Source of the DNA: Paramacrobiotus metropolitanus
Lineage: Eukaryota; Tardigrada; Eutardigrada; Parachela; Macrobiotidae
Direction of reading: 5' to 3'
Length of the DNA stretch: 64,000 nucleotides
NCBI RefSeq assembly: GCF_019649055.1
Contig: NW_026570228.1
Coordinates: 1,984,001 to 2,048,000 of the forward strand
Shown piece by piece: positions 1 to 10,819 of this stretch. Numbering within the stretch: position 1 is the first letter of the stretch; each line of letters starts with the position of its first letter. Below the pieces are notes generated by a model. It saw nothing but the letters and a program-made list of their open reading frames with translations. It was not told where the DNA came from and ran no database searches. The translations under genes were made by a program, and so were the position numbers.

Positions 1-142
1 AATAATTTAATACTGTCGAGTTGTTCTGTTACCTTGTCAAAACTGAACAAAGTAAACTGTAAAGTGATCCAAGGAAATGATCCAAGGAAAACGCTAACGC
101 CAGTACGAAAATCCTATTCAGTGACCAAAGATACTCACCTGA

Positions 143-519
143 TCATTCGCTGGTGCCACTGCCGCGACAACTGTCAGTGTCCTCGTTCAACTGTATATCC
201 GAATCATTCGTGCAGTCCGGCTGCACCTTCTCCGGCTCGAAAATAATACGCTTCTTCGGCAGTGGATACATGTGGAAATGATTAATACCGCCTCGCATTT
301 CCTTTCCCACCACGAAGTCTTGATTGCGATCGCTGCAGCCGAACTGTGTCCCACTGACCCTCTCAACTTCCAACGCGATACGCTCCCGAATGGCCAAGAA
401 GCCTTCATCCAATCCGAATAATTGGTCTGGACGGTGTCGTCAGTGTACTTCAATTTGTATGTCAATTCATCGGCAATACCGCAAGATAGGGATACGGCCA
501 AAAAAGGTTCAAATGGCAA
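143..519 (-). pseudogene. Fragment of an unidentified coding sequence, frame-broken
   Basis: On the minus strand two overlapping open frames look like one protein interrupted by a frameshift. An upstream part (about 519 to 420) reads into a second frame (about 415 to 143) that contains DEGFLAIRERIALEVE and later HFHMYPLPKKRIIFEPEK, ending in a TGA at about 143. Three bases downstream of that TGA is a good donor (CAG then GTGAGT), so the real gene may have used another frame or the stop may be genuine. The fragment abuts the left end of a TA-flanked element (538), which probably separated it from its upstream part. I do not recognise the family. This could also be a chance pair of open frames. 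Confidence 0.3.
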
Positions 520-537
520 GATTGATGATGCTCCTTA

Positions 538-2119
538 CTCAGAATTTTTTTCTGAATCGAATGTGCCGGGACAGGAGCAGATCCGAAGTCACGTGACTGA
601 GCTATGGGTCAATTTGCATATTAGGTGCTTCGTCATAGTTTTTTATGTAAAACCTGTGATAAACACACGTTTTATAGCTAGTTTGAGTCGAATGAAAACA
701 AAAAAATTCGACTCAGAAAAAAATTCTGAGTCGAATGATACGTGAATCACGTCGATCAGAGATCGCATGACCAAGTTATGAATTTATTCAATCATTTCTG
801 GATTTAAGGAGTTTAATACTCCTTCTTGCTGATGACGTCATATATACGTCATAAATGACACGTTCGACTCATATTTTTTTCCACTCATAAAGGTCAAACT
901 AGGTCACAAAGGTCACTTGACTGAAATACTGAAAACAGTTACAATTAAATAATAGTTGCTTAGCGGTAATGCTATTATTTAGCCAACTTATTTTCGCGTA
1001 ATTTCTCAGACAATTTGTGTTTTCACAGCTAGGTGACTCGTTTCTTTAAAAGAGACATATGGGCTGGTTACAGCTACCAGCAGCGTTACTCCTTTCTTTA
1101 AACGAGACAGGAAGTAGAACTTCGAACTAATGTTACTCCTTTCTTTAAGCAAAACAGAAGAAGTGAAGAAGTAGCACCTCACAGCAGTATTACTCCTTTC
1201 TTCAAACGAGACAGAAGTGGTAACACCCCACAGCAATGTTACTCCTTTCTTTAAACGAGACAGAACTAATAACACCCATTAGCAATGTTATTCCTTTCTT
1301 TAAACGAGAAAGAACTGGTGACACCCCAAAGCAGTGTTAATTCTTTCTTTAAACGAGACAGAAGTGACAACACCCCACAGCAATGTTACTCGTTTTTTAA
1401 ACGAGACAGGAAAAGTAACAACTCACAGCAATGTTATGCGCAGAAGAAGGCAGAAGAAGGAACAACTAAACGCAACGCTACTCCTTTCTCTAAACGATAC
1501 ATGAATAACTGACACCCCAGAATTGATTTGGTTTCGTTCACTGTTTCGCAGTTTAGGTTACCTCTTTCTTATGTTTCCTCGTTATATTTGTTATGATTTC
1601 TTATAATTTTTGTGTTGTCTTATGCTTCTTGTAATTCTTATATTTCGTTGTTTTTTACGATATCCTGTACTTCTTAGATTTTATTTTTAATGTGATTCGC
1701 TAAAATAGATGTTAGCTTGTGACCTTCAGATGACCTTTACTCCAAAGGTCACGACGATTCATTTCAGAGGAACGGAGTCGATGACGTCATCAGCGTGTCC
1801 TGCTTTCGTGGGTCATTTTACCATTTTGTACGTCACCGTGGTTAAATAGCACGAGAATGACTAGTTTAAAAAAGGCCCGAAAATTGACGAAATTTAAAAA
1901 AATTTAGAATTTGGTCACGTGATTTATTATTCACCTGAGATGGGTACTGTTCGACTCAGAATTTTTTCTGAACAAAACAAGTAATGCACCGTCTTTTTGT
2001 ATGGTATTTGCTTACTTTACTATGGTAAGGCGCCCATATGCAAATTAGCCCATAGCTCGGTCACGTGACTTCGGAACCATCGTTGTCCCGGTCCATTCGA
2101 CTCAGAAAAAAATTCTGAG
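538..2119. mobile_element. TA-flanked inverted-repeat element (MITE-like, 1,582 bp)
   Basis: The ends are inverted copies of each other: about 90 bp from 538 matches the reverse complement of about 90 bp ending at 2119, beginning CTCAGAATTTTTTTCTGA and including AAGTCACGTGAC and GAGCTATGGG. A TA dinucleotide lies immediately outside each end (536-537 and 2120-2121), as expected for a Tc1/mariner-type target. A second, inner inverted pair is visible (palindrome at 706-736, partner near 1946-1972). No transposase frame is present, so it is non-autonomous. The internal part is a minisatellite. Assignment to Tc1/mariner rests only on the TA flank. Confidence 0.7.
1036..1505. repeat. Degenerate ~50-bp minisatellite inside the TA-flanked element
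   Basis: About eight degenerate units share the core CTCCTTTCTTTAAACGAGAC followed by AGAAGTGGTAACACCCCACA-like spacers, with spacing near 46-57 bp. The units drift strongly towards the right-hand end. Short open frames on both strands come from the repeat structure and do not look like genes. Confidence 0.8.
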
Positions 2120-2121
2120 TA

Positions 2122-2520
2122 GGATACGTCGATAATCAGCCCATTTTTTGCAAAACTGGCCATATCCCTATATTGCGGTTTTACCCATTATCGGAACAGC
2201 CCTTAGCGGCTTATTACTAAAAAACGAAGACCAAGAATTCAATTGACGCGACACGGTTCATTTCTACGCAAAAACCTCACCATGACTCTGCAAGCCCAAA
2301 ACAAAGTCTTCACGTTTAATTTTCACGTTAATTTAATTTCACGTTAATTTAATTTTTACAATTAACCTTTACGTTGGATGATTAATTTTTAAGTTTGTGT
2401 AATGGATGGTGGGTCGCAAACTAACCAATAATGTGTACACGTATGTACAGTACTTGAACACGTAGTACAGACAAGCTAATAATACACTCGCTGAATAGTA
2501 GTAGGCGGTCTCCAATTAAT
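2122..2520. other. Non-coding spacer with an inverted echo of the 5' fragment
   Basis: No gene seen. Positions about 2152-2183 (TGGCCATATCCCTATATTGC and following) resemble the reverse complement of about 467-503 on the far side of the TA-flanked element, so the inversion symmetry extends beyond the element. Positions about 2288-2312 share AAGCCCAAAACAAAGTCTTC with about 6917-6938, downstream of the first protease-like copy. AT-rich tracts with TTTAATTTTCACGTTAATTT duplications follow. Confidence 0.5.
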
Positions 2521-2730
2521 TTACGGGGGGAGGGGAGTATTCAAAACAGTGAATTTTGGCGTTACGTAATTTATGGATGGCCCCTTACGAAGGGAGAGTC
2601 TTAAAACTGGGGGGATTCTGGCGCTCAGGGGAGGGAATCTGAGTTTCGTAGCACTGGTGACACAGGGGAAGGGGGGTATTAAAATGTCGAACTTTTTTTG
2701 CATTCGTAATTTATGGATGCCGCCTTAGAA
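2521..2730. repeat. G-rich dispersed repeat, two tandem units
   Basis: Two units of about 138 bp each start with a G-run and end with CGTAATTTATGGATG plus GC-rich bases (first near 2567-2585, second near 2705-2722). Inverted, they contain CATCCATAAATTACG, a sequence I associate with a widespread invertebrate repeat. No coding function is inferred. Confidence 0.5.
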
Positions 2731-2840
2731 TTGTAATTGACGATCCATACATAATTTAAAAATTATTGATTTTTAAACTTGGTAGTACTAGGAATTTTTA
2801 GCTTGAAAGCGCATTTTCTGGTAGTACGTTTTAAGATACT

Positions 2841-5800
2841 TTGGGGAAGGCTGCGCCAACGAAACCTGCGGTGACGAACTGCGCTTCAAAGCACGGGACG
2901 CAACTTCAAAAAAAGGCCGATAGTGCGAACAAGCGCGGGATTAGGGCTAGTACAGTGAAGGCACCGGGGAAGGGCGATACGTCCAAGACAAGGATGAAGC
3001 CTTGGTCTGGAAAGGCTAAGGATGAGCTCGGTGATTCAGCTGTTGAGGCTGGAGAATTTCATCCGTCCTCGCAAGACTTCTACCACTTTGAACCAAAGGT
3101 AAAAAGCCGTCTTACTGTACGTTATATGTTGCCAAATTGTTTTGCATTACCAGGCTTATAGGACCTTCAACGTCCTGTTGAGCGATCTTGACACCACTGA
3201 GCCATTCCGTTTCGTGAATAAATCTGCGGGAGCATACAGTAATTACAAAGAATATGTCTCTACGTTGATTGAAAACGCAAGAATTATCCTCTTCCGACCA
3301 AAAGATCGATTTTTTGCTGTCAATGCGGAACCAATTGATTCCAAAGCATTCGCTCAGGCGCTCGAGCATCTGCAGCCAGAATCTGTTGAATTTGAAGCGC
3401 GAAAGCCAGATCCACCCTTCCTGGAGGGCGTGAAGCTGCGACCTTTAGACCGTATCGTTGGAGTTTTGATAGCAAAAGACCTGGAACAGCAGAAGCTGAA
3501 AAGAGAGGAACATTTGCCTGCAGCAGTGAAAACGCCTTTGAAAATTCGCGTACGTTTGCACTTCTAAAAAGCTCTTTACAATGTACCGTTGTGCAGTCTT
3601 TGGATTTATTTTTTGAAAATCATTGATAAATTATTTTGTTAGGTCAATGTCATCCTAGAGCCGCTAAAACACGAAAATGATCGGTACGGATACCAGATTA
3701 ACGACGGCGAATTTCAAGAATACCCCGCTTCGGTGGTCGATCCTTTTCTTACCGCTATTGCAATGCTAGAAAAGGATGAGAAAATATCTGAGGAGGCGAT
3801 CATGTGTCATCTCGGCAATACATATTTCGATATTAGGCGCGGTATAATAAACGAAAAGAGAAGTCCAGCTACGATCAACAAAATTTTCATCGGCAAACTT
3901 GATGCAGAAATGGTTGGTCGCATCTGGAGCGAATTTCTTAAAACCATCTTTGACGTTCGCGGTACCACACACATGGATATAATTGTGAATTTTCTAAAGC
4001 TGGTTGCCAGACGAAGTTTTGACATGAAAACTAAAGAAAAGGATACAATCGTTTTCCATTGTCTTGCCGGCTTGCCAGTCAGACTTTAGCTGGTTATCAT
4101 GCTCAAAGTTACATCGTACCGGCATTCTCTTCAGCACTTCGGATTTTTTTTGGCGAATTTTTTGTTGCGTACCACATAGATTTGGACGAAGATAACCTCC
4201 CTTCTTCGGCTACTGGTAAGCAAAAGTATTACTTATTGAGTGCGAGCTTATCATTATGAGCAGCAGCAAATATTTAGGTGATTTTAGTTACTTAACTTCA
4301 CTAAATTTGGGTAGTTTCTAGTATGTTAGTACTCGTGACCGGGCCACGGTTAATTACACAATCAGTTGTTGAAACGTTTTCAGAGGAGTACCATCTGACT
4401 GAGAAGGAACGTTTTAACGGTTTCAGTATTCGTGATTTTGTCAAATGGATTCGAAAGTGTATGCCACGCTTGCATAAATGTAAGTTCAGCGTTGCTTCTT
4501 TCGAATTATCCTGTGAAGGCATCCTCCCATTTTCTAGTGATTGATTGGGATAACGTTGAGTGTCCTTATCGCGCTCTTCTTCGACCTGAGATTGACGAGG
4601 TGTGCAATCCCGATAGCGCAATGAAACTCGGGCTGGGCGACGATGATCCTGATGTGTCCAATATTCATGTTGAGATAGCGCCTCGCCACGCAGCAAAAAT
4701 ATTCCGGCACGCTCTCCCTGTCGCGCCAGAGCAAATTATGCCCATTGAGGAAGATCTGTCTAATCGAACGCGAGTGAACGTAATGCCCATTGACGTAATT
4801 CTGTCTAATTGACAAAATTTCTTCTCAGAAACGTACCGTAATGCATATGTGCTGAAGTAATTTTTATTCTTAAGGACACTGATTGGGATTTGAACGACAT
4901 TCTGGGGACTACTATACAGCATATCGATAATCTGCTTAACTGCAACGATATGGCCAAAATCAATCACAAACTAAAACCGCCAGGGTCACGAATGGTGAAA
5001 AGTGCGCAGAATTCAATCGGAAGTCTATCCATGCTGCAACAAAATGCGATTCCCGTTTCTGAGGACTACGCATGGGACAAAGTTACGAACAAGACGTGCC
5101 CTTTTGATACAGTAGGTAGAGGAATTGGAAACTGTTTTACGAAATTGCTGGATGGTTGATTCGTTTGCAGGAATTTAACAAAGGGTTGTCTACTGCTTTC
5201 GAATCTGTGCTGGTTGAAGTAAGTTTGTCACCATCTAAGGCGATAATATATAAATAGTATTATTGTACCTACAGTGCACATGTTTTCGTAATTAAGTGTC
5301 ACTGTATCCAGCTACCGTGCCGAACGTTCAGTGGTCACCATGCCACGGTGAGATATGTCTGCTTCTTAAAACTTATTCCATTTAAACCGTAAGTCAAACC
5401 GTTGATTCAAAGCATATCTATCAGCTCTACGAAAAAGAGACGTTTCCAACGAGTTTTGTCCAGTTGACGGATTCGAGCTGTATTATGATCATGAGACCTT
5501 GCTGCTGCCAACTACAGCTCTTCTTCACCCAGCGCTGTCGATACCGGAGCTCCAGATTACGCATGAAATGGGCCAGAAGTTTAAACAGGAGGGAGCGGGC
5601 CGAATATTAGTCCATTTGTTAACCTTATTAGCAAGCTTGCACGCAAGTGGTATCCTTTGCTGGGTGGTTGTGATGCCTTAATTACGCTTAAGAGCGATAT
5701 CCGCAAGAACAAATTTATGGAAGGCGTATCGGGCATCCAAATCCTGGTCATCGGCGACCATGTTGTTATCTTTGCCAATTAGTACTGAAACCAGAGAACT

Positions 5801-6555
5801 TAGAAGCAGCGCGCACATGGGCTCAGGAACCGCTTAAGTGAGTCCGTTGTATTTAAGCCTTTTGCTCAACCTTGTGTGTGGTTTAAACGGTTGATATAGT
5901 GTCTGCTTTCGTGTTGGCAAGTGGGCCGTTTGAATTGATGAATTCTGATTTTCATTTTCTGTTACCGTAGTACTAAGTTTTGCAAGTTTCATCTTTGTTC
6001 ACTGCTGAGTTTACATGTCATTTTAGAGACCGCAATGGCAATGACATTGTGCAGTCAACCAATGCCAAGGTAGCCGGAGGCCCAGCAAAATCGGATGTTA
6101 AGGTACACATAAGCTGATATGACCATGCCACGGTCTCAGCTAATTTAATGTAGTGTTAATATTGGTGGGTTTTCTCTCTTTAATGCAGAAAACCGGAAGC
6201 TCTCAGCTGGCGCTTCGGCCTTCTGGTGGTGTTGCCGCTGCTCCGGCTATTTCCGCGCGTAACTTTAAGGTACAGGTACGTTTACGTACTTGGAGATCCT
6301 TTAAGTTGAATTTCTGATATACAGAAGCGATCAATATTGGGTGCTCTTGACGAGTCGGATAGGGAAGACAAATCGTACGGCGATCAGGATAACGTTAGTT
6401 CAGAAGAAAGAATGCGTGTTCCCTGTTTATCGATGCCAGCTCCAACAAAGCAGCGGAAATCGTTGGCAGAATTGGCTCAACGATCGCCGGCTTGCTTTAC
6501 GCCTGCAAAGCCGAATACAAAGCCGCCTAACAGACCCGCGAATCCGTCTCGTTAA
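2841..6555 (+). pseudogene. Decayed copy 1 of the C48-like protease-domain gene family
   Basis: Exon by exon this matches the better copy at 10,820-17,162. Exon 1 is 2841-3098 (Lys-rich), exon 2 3154-3549 (shared PFRFVNKSAGAY and FLEGVKLRPLDR blocks), exon 3 3643 onward; exon 4 opens at an acceptor near 4381 and exon 5 near 4535 (GDDDPDVS); a short EFNK exon starts at about 5171; the protease region is about 5400-5780. Signs of decay: the start codon aligned with copy 2's ATG is TTG at 2841. A TAG at 4087-4089 interrupts exon 3 where copy 2 reads Gln, yet homology (TSYRHSLQHFGFFL) continues past it. Two frameshifts break the protease region (near 5468 and near 5607). That domain ends in TAG soon after the conserved HVV motif, before the positions of the catalytic Asp and Cys. 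C-terminal exons still look spliceable (about 6029-6102, 6188-6276, 6325-6555). Possibly still transcribed, since a polyA signal follows. Confidence 0.7.
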
Positions 6556-6764
6556 AGCAGTTCCAAATTCTTCGAAGAAAAAGCGGATTTGACAAACCTG
6601 TGCAGATACTGCTGTTGTTCGTCTTAGCAGTATTGGTTTTCGGTATCTAGGATGACCGCATATCAAATTTGTTTGTGTCAGGTATCTTATGTTTTTAATG
6701 TTCTAGCTCCTTGTTTTAGTGTTTACAGATGATGTATGACTGTAGTGTTCGATGACTTTGTCTA

Positions 6765-6770
6765 AATAAA
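6765..6770 (+). terminator. Polyadenylation signal AATAAA after copy 1
   Basis: AATAAA lies 210 bp past the TAA that ends the last recognisable exon of the decayed copy, followed by a GTGTCTTCTC-type GU-rich stretch. This suggests the 3' end of the transcription unit is preserved. Confidence 0.5.
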
Positions 6771-7708
6771 GTGTCTTCTCAGTGCATCCTTGCATTGTCC
6801 TGGCGTGCATTGTGCTTCAATCAACCCGGATCGTACGTGCGGATGCGTAGGATTCTGGCCAAGGTTACGGATGCTCGCCCAAATTCCGTCACTAATCACA
6901 AAAATCCTTGGTATCAAGCCCAAAACAATGTCTTCACGCCTTTGGATATATGTCTCGTCTATATCTACTGCCAGGGTAACAGCACAAAAGATGCGGTCAA
7001 GTATGCACTATTTCGGTACAAAGCAACTAACCGTGGCCCGGTCAGTTTAAATTTTGCCGTGACACGGTTAATATCGGGATATGCTGTATCGAACCAGCCC
7101 AAAGAGTAATCTATTTGCAATTTTTTAATCAAGACAACTTCTTTATTTGAGTGATTTTTATTGAGCGAAGCTCGCCATGGTACATAATGCGATTAAAGTT
7201 CTCAGAGAAAAGTGGATGCGCTGTGCGCGTACTCGTCTCGATGGGGCTCGTACGCACTTATGACATTGTTAGCCGCGTGTGGTGTCTCGGCTTCAACATA
7301 TACAAAGTGAATTTTATGCACTTTACATTAGACCACAACATTTCAATATGCTGGCCTGGTGTTCTATTTGCATCAAACAAACAAACCACCGTGTCGCGGT
7401 TAGCAGGAAGGCTGGCCGTGACCCGGTTTTTGCTGATGCATTGACTGTGACCCGATTTTTAACAGTTTACTAATTACTGCTAAGAAATTGGATAGAAATT
7501 ATTAAAAGACGTACACGGACCAAGAGCGATTGCTAATACTCACTCTTGCAAACTTGAACTGGTTTACCAAGCTCACCCGACCTATCCGGAGCGAGCTTAC
7601 TATATTTTAGCGTGCTACGGTAAAAAACCGTGCTGCGGTGTTACGGTTAACAGTCGTGCTACGGCGCTACGGTACTACGGTAAACAGTCGTAACCCAATG
7701 CAATGACG

Positions 7709-7786
7709 CAGGAAATCATTGATAAACCATTTTGCTAGGTTAATATTATCACGTCAACTGCTGACAGACGACAGGGATCGCGACAG
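7709..7786 (+). pseudogene. Third relic of the C48-like family: intron end plus start of exon 3
   Basis: The sequence AGGAAATCATTGATAAACC, then a TTTTGCTAG acceptor, then GTTAATATTATCACGTCAAC matches the corresponding intron 3' end and exon 3 start in copy 2 (about 12118-12185) and copy 1 (about 3620-3690). Homology fades after about 75 bp. It shows that at least three copies once stood in this array. Confidence 0.6.
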
Positions 7787-8171
7787 AAGTCGCCAGCTCA
7801 ACTTATAACCGTGAGACGGTGGTTTCTGACCGTGACGAATTATGTAAAACCTACAGTTTTGTCGGAGATCTACACTTGTGTCTTTTAGAATTTTATCTCT
7901 TATAGACTCATTATATCGCAGTACTTAATGCTTCTGGATCAGCTCGCTTTAATTGAGTGATTCGCAATTAACATAGGTTAAAACCAAAATTACGCAGTTT
8001 ATCATTTTAACACATCACTGACAGTGCAGCTGACGAAGTCGTTTGTTTAAAAACTCAAAAACATCATCACGACCGCTTATAAACATGGGAATTCGATTTA
8101 AAAAAAAGAAAAGCATCATACCGTTCTTCTGAATACAACACAAAATATGCCCGTGCTGATGTAGGTAATCT

Positions 8172-10407
8172 TCACCCAGTTCCTTCTTGCGGAGCAGCGT
8201 TGTTCTCGGAACGTCCACGTTTTTCTACAAAATAAACACCACTACTGTATACAAGTTTCTGCAGCTGCAAAAGCGCTCCATACCATGTGTAGTCTTCCCG
8301 CTTCCCGGAGGACGTCCACGACCGCGTCCAGATGACAGTGACTTCACTGATTTCTTGCCGCTTCCGGGAGGACGGCCGCGCTTACCAGTACCGACAGCTA
8401 TACAGAGAATCAAGCGTTAGATAACAGCCAAACCAAATTCAAAACTGCACGGCTCGAATGCGGCCTCATATGCTACAATCAGTAATTTAAATACTCACTC
8501 TTTTTCTTGATGACACCGGCACCTAAAAAAAAGAAGTAAATATAAGTAATTAATGTGCAGAAGACTAACGTTAGAAGACAACATTTACACTTTCAACGTT
8601 AGAACACAGTACACGTTATTAGAACACGTGGCTGCCTGCCCCTGCCAGGGGCACCCCAAACACCACAACAAACCCGAAGCACACCTTGCTCGCGTCCCGG
8701 GGAAGTCGTTCCTTCCGAGGAAGTATCTTCCGAGGAAGTATCCGGAACGTACTCCTCAGGCGGAACATAAAGCATTCGTTCCGCTTTCGTTTTCATCGGC
8801 CCTACCAGACCTGGGCAGTTAATTTTAACTATTTAACTTAACGCGAGTTTTTTTCGAGTTAACGATTTATAACTTAACTTTGAAGCTTAACTCGCCGGGA
8901 CGAAAACTTAACTCTAGCGCAACTCAAAAATAATATAGCGCAACTCGAGTTTAACGTAACTCTGGGGGTTTCAGTTGAAAGCAAAAATGAAATTAAAAAA
9001 TAGAAAATATCAGAAAAAATGTTATTTTAACCGTGGATCGCATAAATTGCCATAATTACAAAAGTATGTGTGTACAAAATTTCTCGAGCAGACGTACACT
9101 ACCACCGTCCAAGGCATTGACTAGACTAAGAAAATGTGCATTTGAAAGCCCTGAGCGCAGCATTTCCTTTGAGTACAGTATACTACATTTTATATTACAA
9201 ACTATTTAAGTATTTTAATACTATTTGTATATGTTGAATAATGAAATTTTATATTATTTTGCAAAACGACTTAGGAACATAAGCATAGACTTCCAGTTAC
9301 TCGTTGGAAATGGCTTTCGTGACAACCTTTCGTAACGACCTTTCGTAACGGACACAAATCAACGAAAGTATGTATTAATCTGCCTTCGCTACGCTTCGGT
9401 CGATGAATATGCATCGGAGAGTCCATGCTGACGGTGAGTGTGGTCGTTCAATTTGAGCTCAATTAACAGCGTGCAGAGAACGTAATTTTTTGCGGAGCAA
9501 AATTTTGTCAACGAGAGGACAAATCATGTTCCGCACAAAAATCACACGGGAACTGATCGTCTGTGCGCTACCTGCTACCTGCTACCTGCTACCTGTAATT
9601 GTTCGCTACCTGCCCATTAAAGAAGCGTAATAATGCGGTCAACGCTGTCAAACAGCTACACTAACTTCGGTAGCCATGTGAAGCGAAATATTAGTAAAAA
9701 GTTCAGCGTTGCCGGCGCTCGGCCCCAAAAGCCAGGGTCAAAAAGAGGGAGGAATTTTGAGAGGCAGGAATTTTTATGTGGTTAAAAAGAGGGAGGAATT
9801 TTGTCAGATAAGAACTTCTTATGTTTGATTTTTTCTTGAGGGTGAGAGAAAACAGGCAGGAAACACAATAAGAACAAAACACAAAAAACACAAGCATGTT
9901 TTCTTTATATGTTTCATTCTTTTGTTTCATTCTTATTCTTTCTTATGTTTCATTTATATTTTATCTTCCTCCCTCAAGAAAAATGTGTCTCTCGCTCTCT
10001 CCCTCAGGAAAAACATGAAAAAGGAACATTAGAAAAAGCATGAATTTTAAAAATCAGTTTTAAGAAAAAAATTAATAATTGGTCTGTGTCTCAAATCTGG
10101 TAAAAGTGATATCGGTATGCATAAAAGACTACTTGAAGTTGATTAATAAAATCATGATTTCTTTTATTAGAAGTTAACTCCAGTTAACTCTAGTTATTGC
10201 GGCTAACTTAACTCGTAGCGTAACTCGCGAGCTGCGATTAACTCTTAATTCTAACTATGAGTCGAAATCTCATAACTGCCCAGGTCTGGGCCCTACCCAA
10301 TAGGCATATGTCTCCTCGGTGAGCTCTCCCCGCTTCAGCATCTCCTGTTTCATTTTTTTAATCATTCTTCCAGGGCAGGGACGAGGCGGTTCTTGTTGGC
10401 CAGACAT
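8172..10407 (-). CDS. AT-hook (HMGA-like) DNA-binding protein, first exon split by a hAT insertion
   Basis: Coding parts on the minus strand: 10407-10289, then (after the inserted element) 8797-8685, then 8522-8499, 8397-8284 and 8224-8172. Removing the element and one 8-bp duplication copy gives 423 nt, 140 residues, with every splice in phase and a TGA at 8174-8172. The N-terminal half is acidic with TSSEDTSSEGT repeats. The C-terminal half has two strong AT-hooks (KRGRPPGSGKK and GRGRGRPPGSGK) and a weaker third (EKRGRS). AT-hooks bind the minor groove of AT-rich DNA, so a chromatin role is likely. As sequenced, the insertion leaves the N-terminal 39 codons cut off, so this allele may be null or may use a downstream start (a Met codon lies just past the insertion site). 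It diverges from the protease-like copy 2, with 412 bp between their starts. Confidence 0.7.
8806..10288. mobile_element. Non-autonomous hAT-type transposon, 1,483 bp
   Basis: The ends are perfect inverted repeats of at least 16 bp (CAGACCTGGGCAGTTA at 8806 and its complement ending at 10288), flanked by the perfect 8-bp direct repeat GGCCCTAC (8798-8805 and 10289-10296). A terminal CAG plus an 8-bp target duplication is the hAT hallmark. Both ends carry many subterminal TTAACT/AACTCG words, also typical of the group. No transposase frame is seen inside. The interior has AT-rich simple sequence and a heptamer array. The perfect duplication and ends imply a fairly recent insertion, here into an exon. 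Confidence 0.9.
9567..9595. repeat. Heptamer microsatellite (GCTACCT)4 inside the hAT element
   Basis: Four consecutive GCTACCT units with one further partial unit (GCTACCTG downstream at about 9604). It lies wholly inside the transposon. Confidence 0.85.
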
Positions 10408-10819
10408 GTCTACACGGTTGAAAATCTAGCAGAACAAACTACCAGTGAGCGCAAAAAAATGGCTTCTTATGAACTGCTTAGGCTCCACATGCACAGACTT
10501 GAAACATGCCAACTGAAAGTTCTCATTTTCAGGGCGCACAATGTGCAGCGCAGTAGTGCGGGTGCAGGAAGTACTATGAGTCGTATCCGTTTAGCATGTA
10601 ACTCACTGTACGGGCGGGTGCTTTTTCTACTTGGCACCACAGTAGTACAGGCATGCTTTGACACGCTCGCTATCGTGACACGGATCTGCTTAACACCGAT
10701 CTGTCCAGCCGTTGCACAGTACAGTTTCAAGCTCGTCTCACTTAAAGTGTTATTGAAAATTGTCAGAATTTCAGTTTTGAGATTCCTTTGACTACGATGT
10801 CTGATGATCGTTTGGCGCA

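Larger units (their letters stand above)
6556..8171. other. Spacer between family copies, with relics and palindromes
   Basis: No intact gene seen. The first part carries the 3' end and polyA signal of copy 1. From about 7029 to 7820 there are five ACCGTGNCACGGT-like palindromes, plus a cluster of degenerate CTACGGT/TTACGGT words at about 7612-7690. A short relic of the family's third exon is at 7709-7786. Open frames here are short and overlapping and look accidental. Confidence 0.55.

Noticed and set aside
8187-8420. Plus-strand Pro/Arg-rich frame
   Set aside because: It is the antisense shadow of the AT-hook exon, which has splice sites and phases that fit.
9703-9930. Minus-strand 75-codon frame inside the hAT element
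   Set aside because: Low-complexity Phe/Ser/Lys-rich translation of AT-rich simple sequence; it bears no resemblance to a transposase.
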